NCBI GenBank assembly: GCA_019671005.1
Contig: CM033712.1
Span: 73,172,479-73,236,478 of the forward strand
From: Hibiscus mutabilis
Taxonomy: Eukaryota > Streptophyta > Magnoliopsida > Malvales > Malvaceae
Length of the DNA: 64,000 nt
Direction: 5' to 3'
Position 1 is the first letter of the stretch. Every line of letters begins with the position of its first letter. Positions 37,062-48,582 of the stretch are shown piece after piece. The position numbers were made by a program, and so were the translations under genes. The notes below the pieces were generated by a model. The model saw only the letters and a program-made list of their open reading frames with translations. It did not search any database and had not been told where the DNA came from.

Positions 37062-37159
37062 GTGGCCATGCTGCTCTTCATTATGCTACTAGCAAGGGAT
37101 GGTTGAAGATTGCTGAACTTGTGCCCTCTCATGGTGCAAAGATTAATTCAAAGGACAAA

Positions 37160-37288
37160 GCTTGTAACTTCAAACTAAATTTGTTTTTTTATTGTATAGG
37201 CTTTGTATTTTTTTCTTTTTTCTTCTCTATTTCCAGTATTTTTCATTTTAACTCCCATTTCATCTGTGTATTGTATGACTCAATGCAG
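37160..37288 (+). other. intron of the captured ankyrin-repeat fragment
   Basis: 129 bp, donor GC (37160-37161), acceptor ..gcag (37285-37288), T-rich before the acceptor. It is in open frame by chance, so the 37022-37456 frame runs through it. Confidence 0.65.
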
Positions 37289-38010
37289 GTAGGATGCACC
37301 CCGTTGCATAGGACAACTAACACTGGAAATTCAACATTATGTGAACTCTTAATTGAGGAAGTAGCAGAAGTTGATGCTACTGATAGAACTAGACAAACTC
37401 CTCTTATGAATGCAGTCATTTGTCATAATAAGGAGGTACACCCTTTGAGCCTTTAAAAACTGAGGTTTAAGGTTCGCCCGTTGTTCTCTCATTCTGCTGA
37501 CGTACCCTCATTTATTTTTTTATTTTCTTATAATTGCTTTAACAGACCAATACTTTTGGGTTTAAGAATTTTGGGTTGATGGTTTATGTTTTTAGTGTTT
37601 TAGGTATAAGGTTTACGGGTTCAAGGTTTTCGGTTTTGTTTTTATAGATTTGGGTATTAGGTTTAGTGTTTTGGATTTAGGGTTTTAAGTTTAGGGTTAA
37701 ATTATTTTTAATTAAAAATAAGGTCAAATTGAAATAATGCGTAAATATAGAGGGTTAAATTTATTATTATTTTTTGAATTATGACTAAATTATTTGAATG
37801 TACAAATGTGAAGTACTAAATATGTTATTATACAAATTTATCACTTTCTTAATGTCCGTTAAGAGTTCAGTGGCCAAACTAAAACAAATTACAAAATTTA
37901 ATGACAACATTAAAGTAATTAGGAGTTCGATTGACAAAATTGAATAATTAATCAATCCCGAGAGTTATTGATCTCTATTACAATGGAGAGAGACGGGGCT
38001 TGGTTTTCTG

Positions 38011-39361
38011 ATGGGTGATAGAGGCGAGCGAAAGGTATGGCCCGGGAAGAACAACAGGTCCAATAAGGAATTAACCACGGTTTTTGTTGCAAATATTTCT
38101 ACAAAGCTTCATTGGCAGGGATTATGGGCGGCATTCGCTCACCATGGGGAGGTGATCGACACTTTTATCCCGATGAAAAGGAGTAGAGAGAGCTTCCGGT
38201 TCGGGTTTGTTAGATTTTCAAACATGATGGATGCTCAAACGGCAATTGAGAGGTTGAACGGTTTTGTACTCTTTGGGAGTCGAATCTCAGTGTCGTTAGC
38301 AAAGTTCAATGCGAGAACTCAGTACTGGAAGAAAGCTCCGACCAAGTCTCAGAAGATCGGACAGGAAGATTCTTGTAAACCGGTTGCGATTCAAGAGAAG
38401 CTGGTAGTGGAAGGCATCATAAACAGAGGGATCATCGAAAAATTAAAAGATAGTATTTATTGGGCTACGATATCCGTTGTGAATACTGATAAGCTCATGG
38501 AGCTTATGGAAAAAAAAGGTCTGAGTGAGTTTGAGGTCCGAAAAATTTCAGGTAATCAATTTATTATTGATTTCGATCGGGAAGAATTGTTTTGAACTGG
38601 GAGTGGGATTGGCTAGCTGATACTTTTTCTGATTTATCTCGCTGGTCCAAAGATTATTCTCCAGGCACTCGGGTTACCTGGGTGGCAATCCATGGCGTTC
38701 CTCTGTTCGCTTAGAATAATTATAATTTCAACAGCCTCCTGAATAGATGGGGAGTCATTTTGCACTCGGAAGATGAACAGCTAATTGGGAATGATTTCTC
38801 AATCAAAAGGGCTACAATTCTTACTAATCATTTGAGTTTTATTGAGGAAAGCATTTCTTTATTGTGTGATGGTGTCTATTATCCAATTGAGTTACGGGAG
38901 TTCAACTTTGCCTTCTGGTCTAGTGTTTCAGAGGAGGAGTTGGAATCAAGCAAAGGCTGTCAATAGATTCATGTTTTAGTTCCTCTTTGGGCGGTTCAGC
39001 TTCTGCTCAGGAGATTCCTCATAGTGTTAAGGAAGATACTTCGAATCAGCACAAGTCTATAGGAGAAGGTGATGGGTCAGAGCCTGTTGGCGCAGTGAAT
39101 CCAGCTAACGTTATTAAGGCTCCTTTAGTTAAGGACATTCCCATAGCAGATTTAATGCAAAGTTGTGATTGTTCCAAAGCAGATTTAATGCAAAGTGGTG
39201 ACTGTCATTATCATGCAGATATGGGCAGACTTGCTTTTTTAAATAGATGTGTCGATTCCCATCTTTGGGCAGGTGGGACCTTGGGTGTTAATTTTGGCCT
39301 TGTTGGGTGTGGTAGGGCCAGCCTTCAGCTTGAAAATAACAAGGGTAAACTAACCCGGTGA
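38011..39361 (+). pseudogene. LINE ORF1 (RRM plus DUF4283-like), broken; no ORF2 after it
   Basis: Starts MGDRGERKVWPG with an RRM: TVFVANISTKLHWQGL, then FRFGFVRFSNMMDAQTA and RLNGFVLFGSRISVSLAKF. The frame stays open to 38595, then breaks. The DUF4283-like part continues with GTRVTWVAIHGVPLF and an acidic tail (38760-38966 and 38987-39361). It resembles the ORF1 at 18950-20343 in domain order but differs in sequence, so it is a different family. A foldback-type sequence (gggtaaactaaccc) begins at about 39345, so the LINE is cut there; there is no reverse transcriptase or RNase H. Confidence 0.8.
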
Positions 39362-39830
39362 TTACCCAACTAATTGAGATACTTATTTTGATTATCGAAC
39401 TATCAAAATTGTTAATCAGACCACTAAACTTATTAAATTGACCTATTTTGACTATATCCGTTGAAAAATTAACGGAGGAATAACGTGACGATTAATGAAA
39501 ATTTATAAAATTATACATTTAGTCAATGTTATTTACTTATTATATCAATTTGCTCATTATTTTAATTTAATTAAATAAAATTAATCAACCAATCAAATGA
39601 TGACACATGTCATCATCCAACTGGATAAATTTACTCAAAATTTAATTTAATATATTTTTCTCGAACCAGATGGTGACACGTGTCACCACCTAGTTAAAAG
39701 AAAATTAAAAGGAAGAATGAGTTTAGCATGAATTGAACCTACATCCTCCTAGTTAGAAATCTCACATGTTTGCCATTGCTCTAACCCTCCAACCCATCTT
39801 TAGTCTAATGAATTGCACCATTTAATATAT
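39345..39830. mobile_element. one-armed relative of the foldback elements
   Basis: It shows the same order as one arm of 32095-33558: gggtaaactaaccc at the outer edge, acatttagtcaatgttattt, two gacac.tgtca palindromes, a tRNA-like module (box A 39773-39783, box B 39729-39739, minus) and an atttaatatat tail. The opposite arm is not adjacent. Confidence 0.5.
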
Positions 39831-39872
39831 ATATATATAAGACAGTAAATGCTAGGGAATAAAAAAAGTAAA

Positions 39873-40285
39873 AATGGTTGAAAGAGGACTCGAACTTAGA
39901 TCACTTGACATGTGTATAATCACACAAACATTCGATTTAATTTAAATTTGAAAATTATTACATATTCAAATTAAAAGAAAACAAATTTGATTAAAATATT
40001 TGAATGTTTTTTCTTTTTCATATTTAAATTAAATAAAATATTTATTAAAATATTAAAAATAATTAATTTAAAATATTTAATCGAATATTTAATATTTTAA
40101 TAAATATTCGATTTAATTTAAATATGAAAAAAAATTCAAATATTTTAAATCGAATTTCTTTTTTTTAAATAAAATATTTTTTTAAAATCGAATATTTAAT
40201 AATTTTTAGATTTAAATTAAATCGAATGTTTGTGTGATTATACACATCCCAAGTGATCTAAGTTCGAGTCCCCTTTCAACCATTA
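39873..40285. repeat. 413-bp imperfect palindrome
   Basis: The left arm (aatggttgaaag, ggactcgaacttagatcact, tgtgtataatcacacaaac) is repeated in reverse at 40190-40285. The centre is AT-rich (A/T runs with aaatattt motifs). Both arms carry GTTCGAGTCC (box B type). Confidence 0.8.
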
Positions 40286-40583
40286 CAAGCTGAGAAAACA
40301 AAAGACTTTTATTAGAAACTAAAGAGATGTTGGCCTCGATAACCTCGGTGATCAGGCCTGAGTCATGAGACTCTTATTTATATAGCCCAGCAAGAATAAC
40401 TAAAGGGTTATAGTTCAACCAGAATTAGTTACTCTAAACGGACTGACTGTTACAACTAAATGGGGCCAAAACACAAGTTGATGGGTGCACACTCGTTTTG
40501 TGCCGAAACAACTGAAAGTATGATTTAGACATGGGCTTTGTTAAACCATCAGTGGTTTGATCTTTCGCAGGCACATAGTTGAC

Positions 40584-40952
40584 TTAAATTTTATCTTGAG
40601 CTATCTTTTCCCGGACAAAATGAACGGCCAGTTCGACGTGCTTGGATCGAGCATGAAGAATCGGATTGGCAGACAAGGCAACTGCATTAGTATTGCCATT
40701 CCATATCACCAGAGTGGACGAGATTGACACACCCATGTCATTTAGAAACAATGCAACCCAGGTCACTTCTGAGATAGCATCCGCAATGCATCGATATTGA
40801 GCTTTGGTCGTGGAGCGAGACACTAATTTTTGTTTCTTCGAGCACCAGGCCACAAGACAATTATTTATGTGAACTGAGTATCTAGTGGTAAACCTTCGAT
40901 CGTCCAAGCTGCTTCCCCAATCGGTGTTGGCAAAGGCAACAACATTGTACAC
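40584..40952 (-). pseudogene. copia RNase H fragment
   Basis: Reads FANTDWGSSLDDRRFTTRYS, then LVAWCSKKQKLVSRSTTKAQ and the motif LSANPILHARSKHVELAVHF. It is a clear copia RNase H. In intact copies the A.Y motif is AEAEY; here it is KAQYR, so the E is replaced. The fragment starts at FANTDWG, cut off from any RT, and lies between two palindromes. It is a stray truncated piece and is not part of the 20349-27300 element. Confidence 0.85.
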
Positions 40953-41257
40953 GCCTTTTTCCGAACTAGCTCGGCATCTCCTTCATGCATTGCCCTGGCA
41001 ACTAGCTCTAGCCTTGCTTTGGCAAGTGATCCTGCACATACACACAAAACACACCAAAGCAGCATCTTTTCCCACAAAAATAACCAAGTTATGTAATCAA
41101 GCTCAACGATGGAAGGAAACATGGATTAATGCATGAATGACTAATTATGTAACTAATATGAGCCTAATTCTAACAATAATATGAGTAAAAAGGGTAAGAA
41201 AATAGTACTTTTGAACACTTGTTACCTAATATAGGTCAAAACGACATTGTTTTGTTA

Positions 41258-42208
41258 GAAAAAAAATTAAAGCATTGCATTAGGAAGGCTTGAACCAAGA
41301 ACCTTAAGGATGAAGGTTTACACTAAACCACCAAGCCAATTTAAAGACTTAGTATAATCTTAACGAAAATAGTATATACATAATACTGAAGTTGAACTTA
41401 ATTTCATTTATCTCATGATATAATTTTATAAATATATTAAATTTATAAATAAATATCACTTTTAATTTATATTACAAAACTAAAATATTATTTATAATAT
41501 ATACAACTAAACCCCAAACCCTAAACCATACATGTAACTAACTAAACTACAACCTCTAAACCTTAAATTATATAATTAAATTTGAAACCCCAAACCCTAA
41601 ATATATATAACTAAATCCTTAATCCAAATCCCAAAAGCATATACATGTAACTAACTAAACTACAAACCCTAAATATATAAAATTAAATCTAAATTCCCAA
41701 ACTCCAAATCCTTAAAATATATAACTAAATTCTAAATCCCAAAACCCTAAAATTAATATATTATTTATAATATATATTAAAATTTGTAATATAAATTATA
41801 AATAATATTTGAGGTTTTGGAATTTAGGATTTATAGTTATATATTTAGGGTTTGGGATTTTAGATTTAAGTACATATATTTAGGGATTGTAGTTTAGTTA
41901 GTTACATGTATAGTTTAGGGTTTGAGGTTTAAGGTTTAGTTGTATATATTATAAATAATATTTTAGTTTTGTAATATAAATTATAAATAATATTTATTTA
42001 TAAAGTTAATATATTTATAAAATTATATTATAAATATTATAAAATTATATCATGAGATAAATGAAAAGCTCAACTGCAATATTATTTATATACTATTTTC
42101 ATTAGGATTTTATCATGTCTTTAAGTTGGCCTGGTGATTTGGTGTAAACCTTTCATCCTAGAGATTTTGCGTTTGACCCTCTCCAAATGCAGTGTTTTCT
42201 TAATGGTG
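41258..42208. mobile_element. 950-bp palindromic (foldback/MULE-like) element
   Basis: Arms 41258-41730 and 41760-42208 are reverse complements with moderate divergence: gaaggtttacactaaacca, ccaagccaatttaaagac, aaaatagtatat and tcatgatataattttata, with matching counterparts. The arms hold degenerate aaaccctaaa motifs (41510-41740 and, reversed, 41820-41940) and a tRNA-like module (box A 41328-41338, box B 41287-41296, minus). No transposase. Confidence 0.75.
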
Positions 42209-42371
42209 AAGCGGCATAATAGTAGCAAAAAACATAGTTCAATGGTATAATAGTAGTAGAAAACAAAGTTCAGTGATATAATAGTATCATTTTATAGTTT
42301 AGTGGTATATTCGATACAAAGGTTAAAGTTTAGTGGCATTTCGTGTAGTTTACCCAATTTTAAAACATATA

Positions 42372-42601
42372 CTCCATGCGTGCCCACAAAACTTGTCTCT
42401 CGTTGATTTTTCACGTAGTTTGCGTAAGAGATGAGTTGTAAAATAATTAAAATAACAGTTTTATCATTGAAAAGTTAAAGTTTATTTTGTTGAAAAATTA
42501 AAAAGAAGGTAGAAAAGGAAATGTGCCTAGTCAAAGTTGTTGATTTTTTAATAGGACAATTTTAAAACACAAATGGGACAAGTTTTATGGGACATAGGAA
42601 G
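42372..42601. mobile_element. Stowaway/mariner-like MITE, 230 bp
   Basis: It is flanked by TA (42370-42371 and 42602-42603). Inverted ends are ctccatgcgtgcccacaaaa (left) and, read in reverse, cttcctatgtcccataaaac (right). The ends match the familiar CTCCNTCCGTCCCA type, decayed. Confidence 0.7.
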
Positions 42602-42779
42602 TATTAAAAATATAAAATATAAAAAAATAAATAATATACAATGTTCGTTTGTGTTCATTTATTATTTGGTATTCTGGTTGCTCTTTACAATTTGACTCCA
42701 TGGTGATTATTCTGATTCTATTTGGTATTACCATATTCTGTTCTGACCTGCGTTTATTTATTTATGAAGAAAGGAAAGA

Positions 42780-43055
42780 GAGCTACAAGCTCAAATAAAC
42801 TAGAAAACAATCAATTAAGAACATCCTCATACACGTCGGCCACTTTATTACTATTTCGGAGAACATGCTGGATATGAACTACAATTACGATTCCGCAACT
42901 CATTAAGATACCACACTAATGTATGCGAATCTAGAACCCGCAAAGCATCCAGACTTTCCAACTCAATGGTTTTTATAGCCTATCTGATGACCCAACTGAA
43001 TCGGTAGAAACCAATCCGTTAGAGTTTTTGAGCAGTTGGAATAGAATTGGGCCAC
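42780..43055 (-). pseudogene. LINE RNase H remnant
   Basis: Read on minus in broken frames: TIELESLDALRVLDSH, then VVHIQHVLRNSNKVADV, the end of a LINE-type RNase H. Short and truncated on both sides. Confidence 0.5.
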
Positions 43056-43063
43056 TCTATTAC

Positions 43064-43898
43064 TATGGGTGCTTATTGAGTTGAGCAGCTCGCAAACAAT
43101 TCGAGCTCGACTCGAGATATTAGCAAGTCAAGTCGAGCAAGGCTTAACTCGACTCAATAAGTTCATGAGCAGCTCGCTATTTTTTTATAAAGATTTTTAT
43201 GATATTTTGTGGCTACCTTAAAAAAATTATGTTCCAAGAAGTTTGAATACTATGTGAAAACTCTATAAAAGTTCAATGAATTGCTAAGTAATTTACTCAT
43301 AAAATTTTAATTTTAAATTTTCAAAATGTTTTGTATTTTTCAATAAATAAAAAAGTTAATTTCTTTTAATAAAATTTAAATTATAATAATGAGTCTTTTT
43401 TTTATTAAAGTATTTCTTTCTTATTTTATTATTATTTTATGTATAAAAGTAAAAAAGGGGAAAGTTTTCAGTTTCCACTTCCCATATAAAATAATACGGT
43501 TGAAAGTTAAAACCCGAGATTTCTAAGGCATTATCTCCTTTGTTTTCCATCAAAAATTGTTGAGAAATTAAAAAGAGTCTCACACTCGAATATCGACTTC
43601 ATCTCTAACTCGGTCATGACATGTTCGTTTATTTATCTCTTCAGTCCTCACATTTTTTTGAATTTATATGTTTATATTAAGCTCTAATAGTATTACTAGA
43701 TTTTACCTATATTTTTTAAAAAACAAAGTAAAATTTTTGGCAAGCTTAACGAGCAACGAGATTTTTTAACGAGCACAAGTCGAACAAAATTTTATCAAGT
43801 TTAATGAGCAACTAGTCGAGTTGAGCAACGATATTTTTTAACGAGCACGAGTCAAACATTATTCAACTCGCGGCCGGCTTGCTCCATAAACACCCCTA
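43064..43898. mobile_element. hAT-like element, 835 bp
   Basis: Termini tatgggtgcttattgagttg and (right, reversed) taggggtgtttatggagcaa pair imperfectly. Subterminal gactcgagat- and gagcaacgag-type motifs repeat, as in the other hAT elements. The flanking 8 bp do not match well, so it is old or the ends are off by a base. Confidence 0.55.
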
Positions 43899-44945
43899 AT
43901 ACATACTACCCAATTAAGGACTCACTCAATATTATACCCAATTCTTTAGGGAGTATTCGGGTTATTTAAATTTCCATTTTATAATTCAAACTTTATTTAA
44001 ATTTTTTTGAATCGAGTATATGAAATCACGATTAGCTGTAACACCCTCAAATATTGGTATATATATAGATAAAAAGAGATAGAAGAAAAGAATAAAATGG
44101 AGAATTGAAATCGTGCCCTTTAGCATCTTGGGTTGGATGCTTTAGCCTTTACGACTAAGGTCACTTCTAGTTAGAATCTACACCAAAAAGAAAAGTATCG
44201 GTGATAGCTATTATTATTGTCTTGATGTGATAAAAAGAAGTTAATTGATAAAATAAGTTTACCCTATTGTGTAGGAAACCTTTTCATTGGCTATAAGTGA
44301 GGTGGGTTATAATTAAAGATTAGAGCTTTCTTAAATTGATTAGAGGAAGAGCTGCATTCATTTGTTTAAACTTCACCGAAGCTAAAATCCCAGCCTTTGT
44401 TATCTTCATCTTCCTCTTAAAGCAAGCACCTCCATAGTCATCCTCTCCACCAAGCTTAAGCTAACACCTCTCCCATTGAATGTCTTAAGCTTAGGCTTTC
44501 TTCTATTCGTAGATATCGTTGAAAAGCTATCGACCGGGTAAGAAAAAACCCTCCATCAATTTGATAAATCCATGGATAATTTGTGATTAATTTCATGTTG
44601 AAATCTAGGGTTCATAAACCAATCCATGGGAGCTCTATAGCTAAGGGCTATATTGAGTTCTAATATCGATCCCGATGTCGATATACTGATTCTAACACCA
44701 TTCTTTTGTTTAACTAGCTCAATAATTGGAGAAGGACAATTCGATACCTCCAACCAAAGCTGGGAATAAGGGAATTACGACCCGAGAGCCTTAAGAACTT
44801 CAAAATATCAAGGTGAGTGTAGTCGGTGTCTTGAGAGTTGGCTAGGTGCCATCTCAAATCATTGGTTTTGGTTATTGTGTGGCTAAACTTTGTATTGAAG
44901 GTTTTTTTTTGTATTATACATCATAGAAAGCTTGATGGTAAGCCT

Positions 44946-46274
44946 TGACAAGCGTCATAATTTGTCAAATAATTTAAGCCTTAATCTCAAATTAAATAAA
45001 TAATTCGTAGTATAGAGAAGAATGTGTCGGTCCACAGGTACTAAGGAGTTCCAATATTGGTCTGAATCAATCTTTAACCAAGAAACCTGCAAGTAAAATG
45101 GGGTTTAGCGAAATGAGTTGAATAAATCTAAGCAAACGAAAATGATAAATAAAGGAAAGTAAATAGTTAAAAGTAATTATGATAATATATAGCCTCCAGC
45201 TTTGCGTCGCCTCAACTCGTTTCGATCACTGAAATAGATTTTACTTCGATTTCTTGTCGGTTACAGTCTACAATGCCCAACCCTTGTGACTTGCTTTTCT
45301 CTATGGTGAACTAATTTTCCAAGGTCAATCCTTAGAATTTAGCACTTGTTTGGATTAACGACGACAATCGATGTTAATGCCAATGTTGTATTCTATGCTG
45401 GAAAAGCCCATGCTCGAATAATTTTGTCTCAACAAGAATCGTATCCGATCTTGATTTCCCTCAGCGGACTGCCGCTAAGTTTGTTCTTAGGGAGTTGAAT
45501 TTGCTACAAGCCTATTCTTGTCCCCAACGGTAGATCAAAACTTCAATCAAACCAATGCGCGCTTTTGGAATGAATGAGTCGAGATGTTTAAAGGAAAGGT
45601 CGATTGCCAATCCAATAATGATGAAAATCAAGAAAGAAGTTTGAAGGTATGAAGAGCTTTTGCAATTCTCCCGAAATGAATTGGATTTCGCTTAGCTATC
45701 GGCTAATAGGAAATTTAGCTAAGCATGATTATGGAAGAAATCATACTTAACATTTTTTTTAAAATAAAGAAAAAGAACTTAAAAGAATAACGTAAAGAGA
45801 AAGGAAATTTATAAAACTCAAAAGCGAATAACAAGCCAAGAACAAGAGACGATTCATAGCATACCCCAAATGGGGTATTTATTGTATCTTATAACCCTAA
45901 GAATAACCCTAAAATGATAAAAGATAAAACCTAAAAATGTTTAAATTAAATTCTAAATAAAAGATAATCTCAAGTTTAAATTTTAAATCCGATTGATAAG
46001 CTATCGGCTTGCGGCTGATAAGCTATCAACGCCGTTGACGTCATCTTCTAGAATTGCTGACGTGGCATTCAGTCAGTCTTTCATGCCTAAATTCATGCCC
46101 ACTAGCCCAGTCTTGACTCTAGCTAAAATTTGCAGAATTCTCCCTCTTTTCAGTATGTTTTCCAGAATTAAAGACCTGTACGAAAAACACATAATAAAGC
46201 CCATATTAGCATCATATTCGAATCATTAGATGCATAATTAAAGATGAAACAATGACCATTTTAGCTATTTATCA
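44946..46274 (-). repeat. Athila-like LTR A (3' LTR of the element), 1329 bp
   Basis: Starts tgacaagcgtcataattt and ends ttagctatttatca. It aligns with LTRs B and C over its length but differs from both at more sites than they differ from each other. Confidence 0.85.
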
Positions 46275-46290
46275 AATTCCCCCTCACTTA
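46275..46290 (-). other. polypurine tract next to LTR A
   Basis: Read on minus, agtgagggggaatt directly precedes the LTR start tgataaatagc. It fixes the element's orientation. Confidence 0.75.
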
Positions 46291-47053
46291 TTCGATGCTT
46301 GTTCTCAAGCATTTCTCAATTAATGCATCGAGAATTTCAAGTTGCCATCTCAATTTCACAAAATTCCCAAGACTTCCAAGCAAATCAAAAATCATAGTAA
46401 TTGTTAAAACTCAAGAGCAATCAAGCTAAAGGTACAATTAAAAACAAGTAATAGCAAAGCACGGCATTCCAATTATTCATTAATCTCAAAGAAGCAAGAC
46501 TTAGTACCTCACATTGGTTCACTCATTCTGCTCGAGTGTTTCGGGTAAATGATCACTCAAGCCACAGCTAATCAAAGCATTACTATAAGCTTGTAACTAA
46601 ATCTAATCTCCACTACTAAGTATGGACATGATGCAATAATCAAGAGGTTTTTAAAGGGTTGTAATGGGGCTAAGGTTCGGGTAGGATAAAGGCCAAAGAT
46701 CGGGTTTAAAAACTCAAGATAAAGAGAAAATTATTCTAAAGATTTATTCAAGGGAAGTAAAAATGAAAGAAAGGAAAGCAAGAAATCAAACAATCAAAGC
46801 TTATTTACTCTTTATTTCTCTTTTTTTCTTTCGAACTTTTTTTCTTTTTTTTGTTTTTTTCCTGCTACACGAAGCAAACTGTTTGTGTTTTTTTACTGTT
46901 CAAACAGTTTATTCAAACTATTATGCACTGTATTTTCTACATTGTTCGAACCAAACTACATTGTTTTTTCTGCACTGCATTGTTTTTTTTGTTTTTTTTT
47001 AATCTCTCATTTTTTTCGCTTCAGAATAACCTTAACTTTGTCCTGAAAAAGGA
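46291..47053 (-). other. 3' non-coding interior of the Athila-like element
   Basis: T-rich strings and no coding sequence. The tandem duplication begins at 47054. Confidence 0.5.
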
Positions 47054-47899
47054 TGACAATAAGAGGGAAAAAACAACAAAATCGATTTGGGTTAAAAATT
47101 TGGTAAATCAAAGACAAGGATAAGGCTCAAAATTGGTTATCTAAGAGGTAAATAAACAGAGGGTAGGCCATCTTTTGGGAAAAAGAAATGGGTTAAATCC
47201 TAATGCATCTATCACACTAAAGCATCACATTCAATCGTGTGGTATCGACAAGCATTATGCTACAAGTTCTAGAATGCAAAGAATTAGTCGGCACACTCAA
47301 AATTAACAAAGAGCAAGAAAGTGAATGTATGCTCATTAGGCTCAAAACTCACATGAAAGGTTAATTGCACTAAGTCATGCTATCAATTCAACCAATAAAT
47401 GCATGAAATGTCAAGAATTTTAAAGAAAAATCAATTAATCATGCCAATTGCCATCATGCTTCCTAAATTCCAACAAAAGCGAGATTAAAATTCACAAAAT
47501 CAAAGGAATAAAGTAAAATATGAGATAGGCAACAATCAATTTTAACACATTAATTCAAGAAAAACTTAATTCCAGCCAAGTGAATAAGCAAAGTAAAATT
47601 TGATGCAATTTTCACCCAAGTCATATTATCCCAATATAAAAAAAATATATAAAGAAGGAATAGAGATACTCTCCATATTTATTGATGGTAAGTAGTCATC
47701 GGGGATTTGATAGCACGTACGAACCATGGTGGTGTTGGCCGGAGCGTGCAAGCAAGGAATGGCGGGTGCTCAAGAAACGATAGAGAGAGGCGTGGCTTTT
47801 GCAATGATGCGCGGCCTGAAGGGGGAGAAAGGAGGTCGTGGATTACAAAGAAAGGGACTGGATTTGGCGTTGTAAACTTGGGGGCAGGTTTGTAAGGGT

Positions 47900-47934
47900 A
47901 AAATAAAATAAAATAAAATAAAATAAAATAAAAA
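47900..47934. repeat. (AAAAT)n microsatellite, seven units
   Basis: A perfect AAAAT run; the same run with the same unit count is at 52958-52992 in the duplicate. Confidence 0.9.
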
Positions 47935-48582
47935 GAAGAAGAATGAAATAGGGGTCAACCTAGTTTGGAAAGTTGCGTTGTGAGGGTTGAGAGTTTGGGA
48001 AAATAAAAGTAAGAAGGAAATTGGGTTTGAAAAAACTTGTGCGTGGGGTCCATGGAAGAGGGATTTAAAATTGAAAGAAAATTGGGTTTAAAATAAGATA
48101 AAAATAGGGAGATAAAGATAAAGAAATGGGTTAGGAAAAATAAATAAAAAAAAACTAAAACCTAATAAATGTTCTTTGGGTGCAGAAGGACCAAAATGCC
48201 CCTTAATTCCCTTTCATTTTTTGTACATCTTCACGAGTCCACTGCTCATAGTGTGCAATTTCCATTTGCATTTTAAAAATTTTGCTTGGTGCATGACCAA
48301 GCCATTCGAACCTTGGAAAATCCTGTGCAATTTTATTTGGAAATAAATTAGATAAAAAATAAAAAATAAGTGAATGAAAACAAAACAAAGAAATAAAATG
48401 GAAATGAAAAAATAATAATGAAAATGAAAAATGGGTTGCCTCCATTTAACGCTTAATTTAACGTCGCTTAGCTCGATGACTTGATTTAGACTACAGGCAC
48501 TGTGACAAATACTTCCTCCAATTCATGTGCTTTATCCAACTGGGAATTTTCCTATGAGAAATTTTACGTTCATTGAGTTCCT

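Larger units (their letters stand above)
36865..37435 (+). pseudogene. captured ankyrin-repeat gene fragment (PSMD10/gankyrin-like), two exons
   Basis: Exon 1 (36865-37159 minus a MITE) follows an acceptor gcag at 36861-36864 and encodes VNVKNGGGHAALHYATSKGW with KIAELVPSHGAKINSKDK. Exon 2 (37289-37435) encodes VGCTPLHRTTNTGNS, then LCELLIEEVAEVDATDRTRQ and TPLMNAVICHNKE. It starts after acceptor gcag and ends at a donor GTACAC. The ankyrin consensus (xTPLHxA, G.. ELLI) is clear and resembles the proteasome-associated ankyrin protein of plants (gankyrin/PSMD10-like), which I recall but cannot check. The intron 37160-37288 begins GC instead of GT. The retained intron means capture was from DNA, not from mRNA. 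The fragment has no start or stop of its own and is a pseudogene. Confidence 0.85.
36255..37965. mobile_element. Pack-MULE-like element with long inverted arms
   Basis: The left arm (36255-36520) and right arm (about 37700-37965) are imperfect reverse complements. They share gtggccattaaattttgtga, tttggccactgagctcttaa, cagacattaagaaagtg and acatttagt. Degenerate telomere-like accctaaac motifs lie inside both arms. Between them is a spliced piece of an ankyrin-repeat gene. No transposase is present. The outer ends are diverged and no 9-bp duplication was found. Confidence 0.75.

Noticed and set aside
37022..37456. One continuous 144-aa ankyrin-like protein
   Set aside because: The frame reads through an intron (T/F-rich, no ankyrin match) and begins inside a MITE; the two real exons lie on either side.
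36510..41940. Interstitial telomere
   Set aside because: The CCCTAAA-like strings are degenerate, mirrored and part of palindromic arms, not a continuous array.
43064..43898. A recent hAT insertion with a clear 8-bp target duplication
   Set aside because: The flanks do not match well; only the inverted ends support it, so it is listed as hAT-like with lower confidence.
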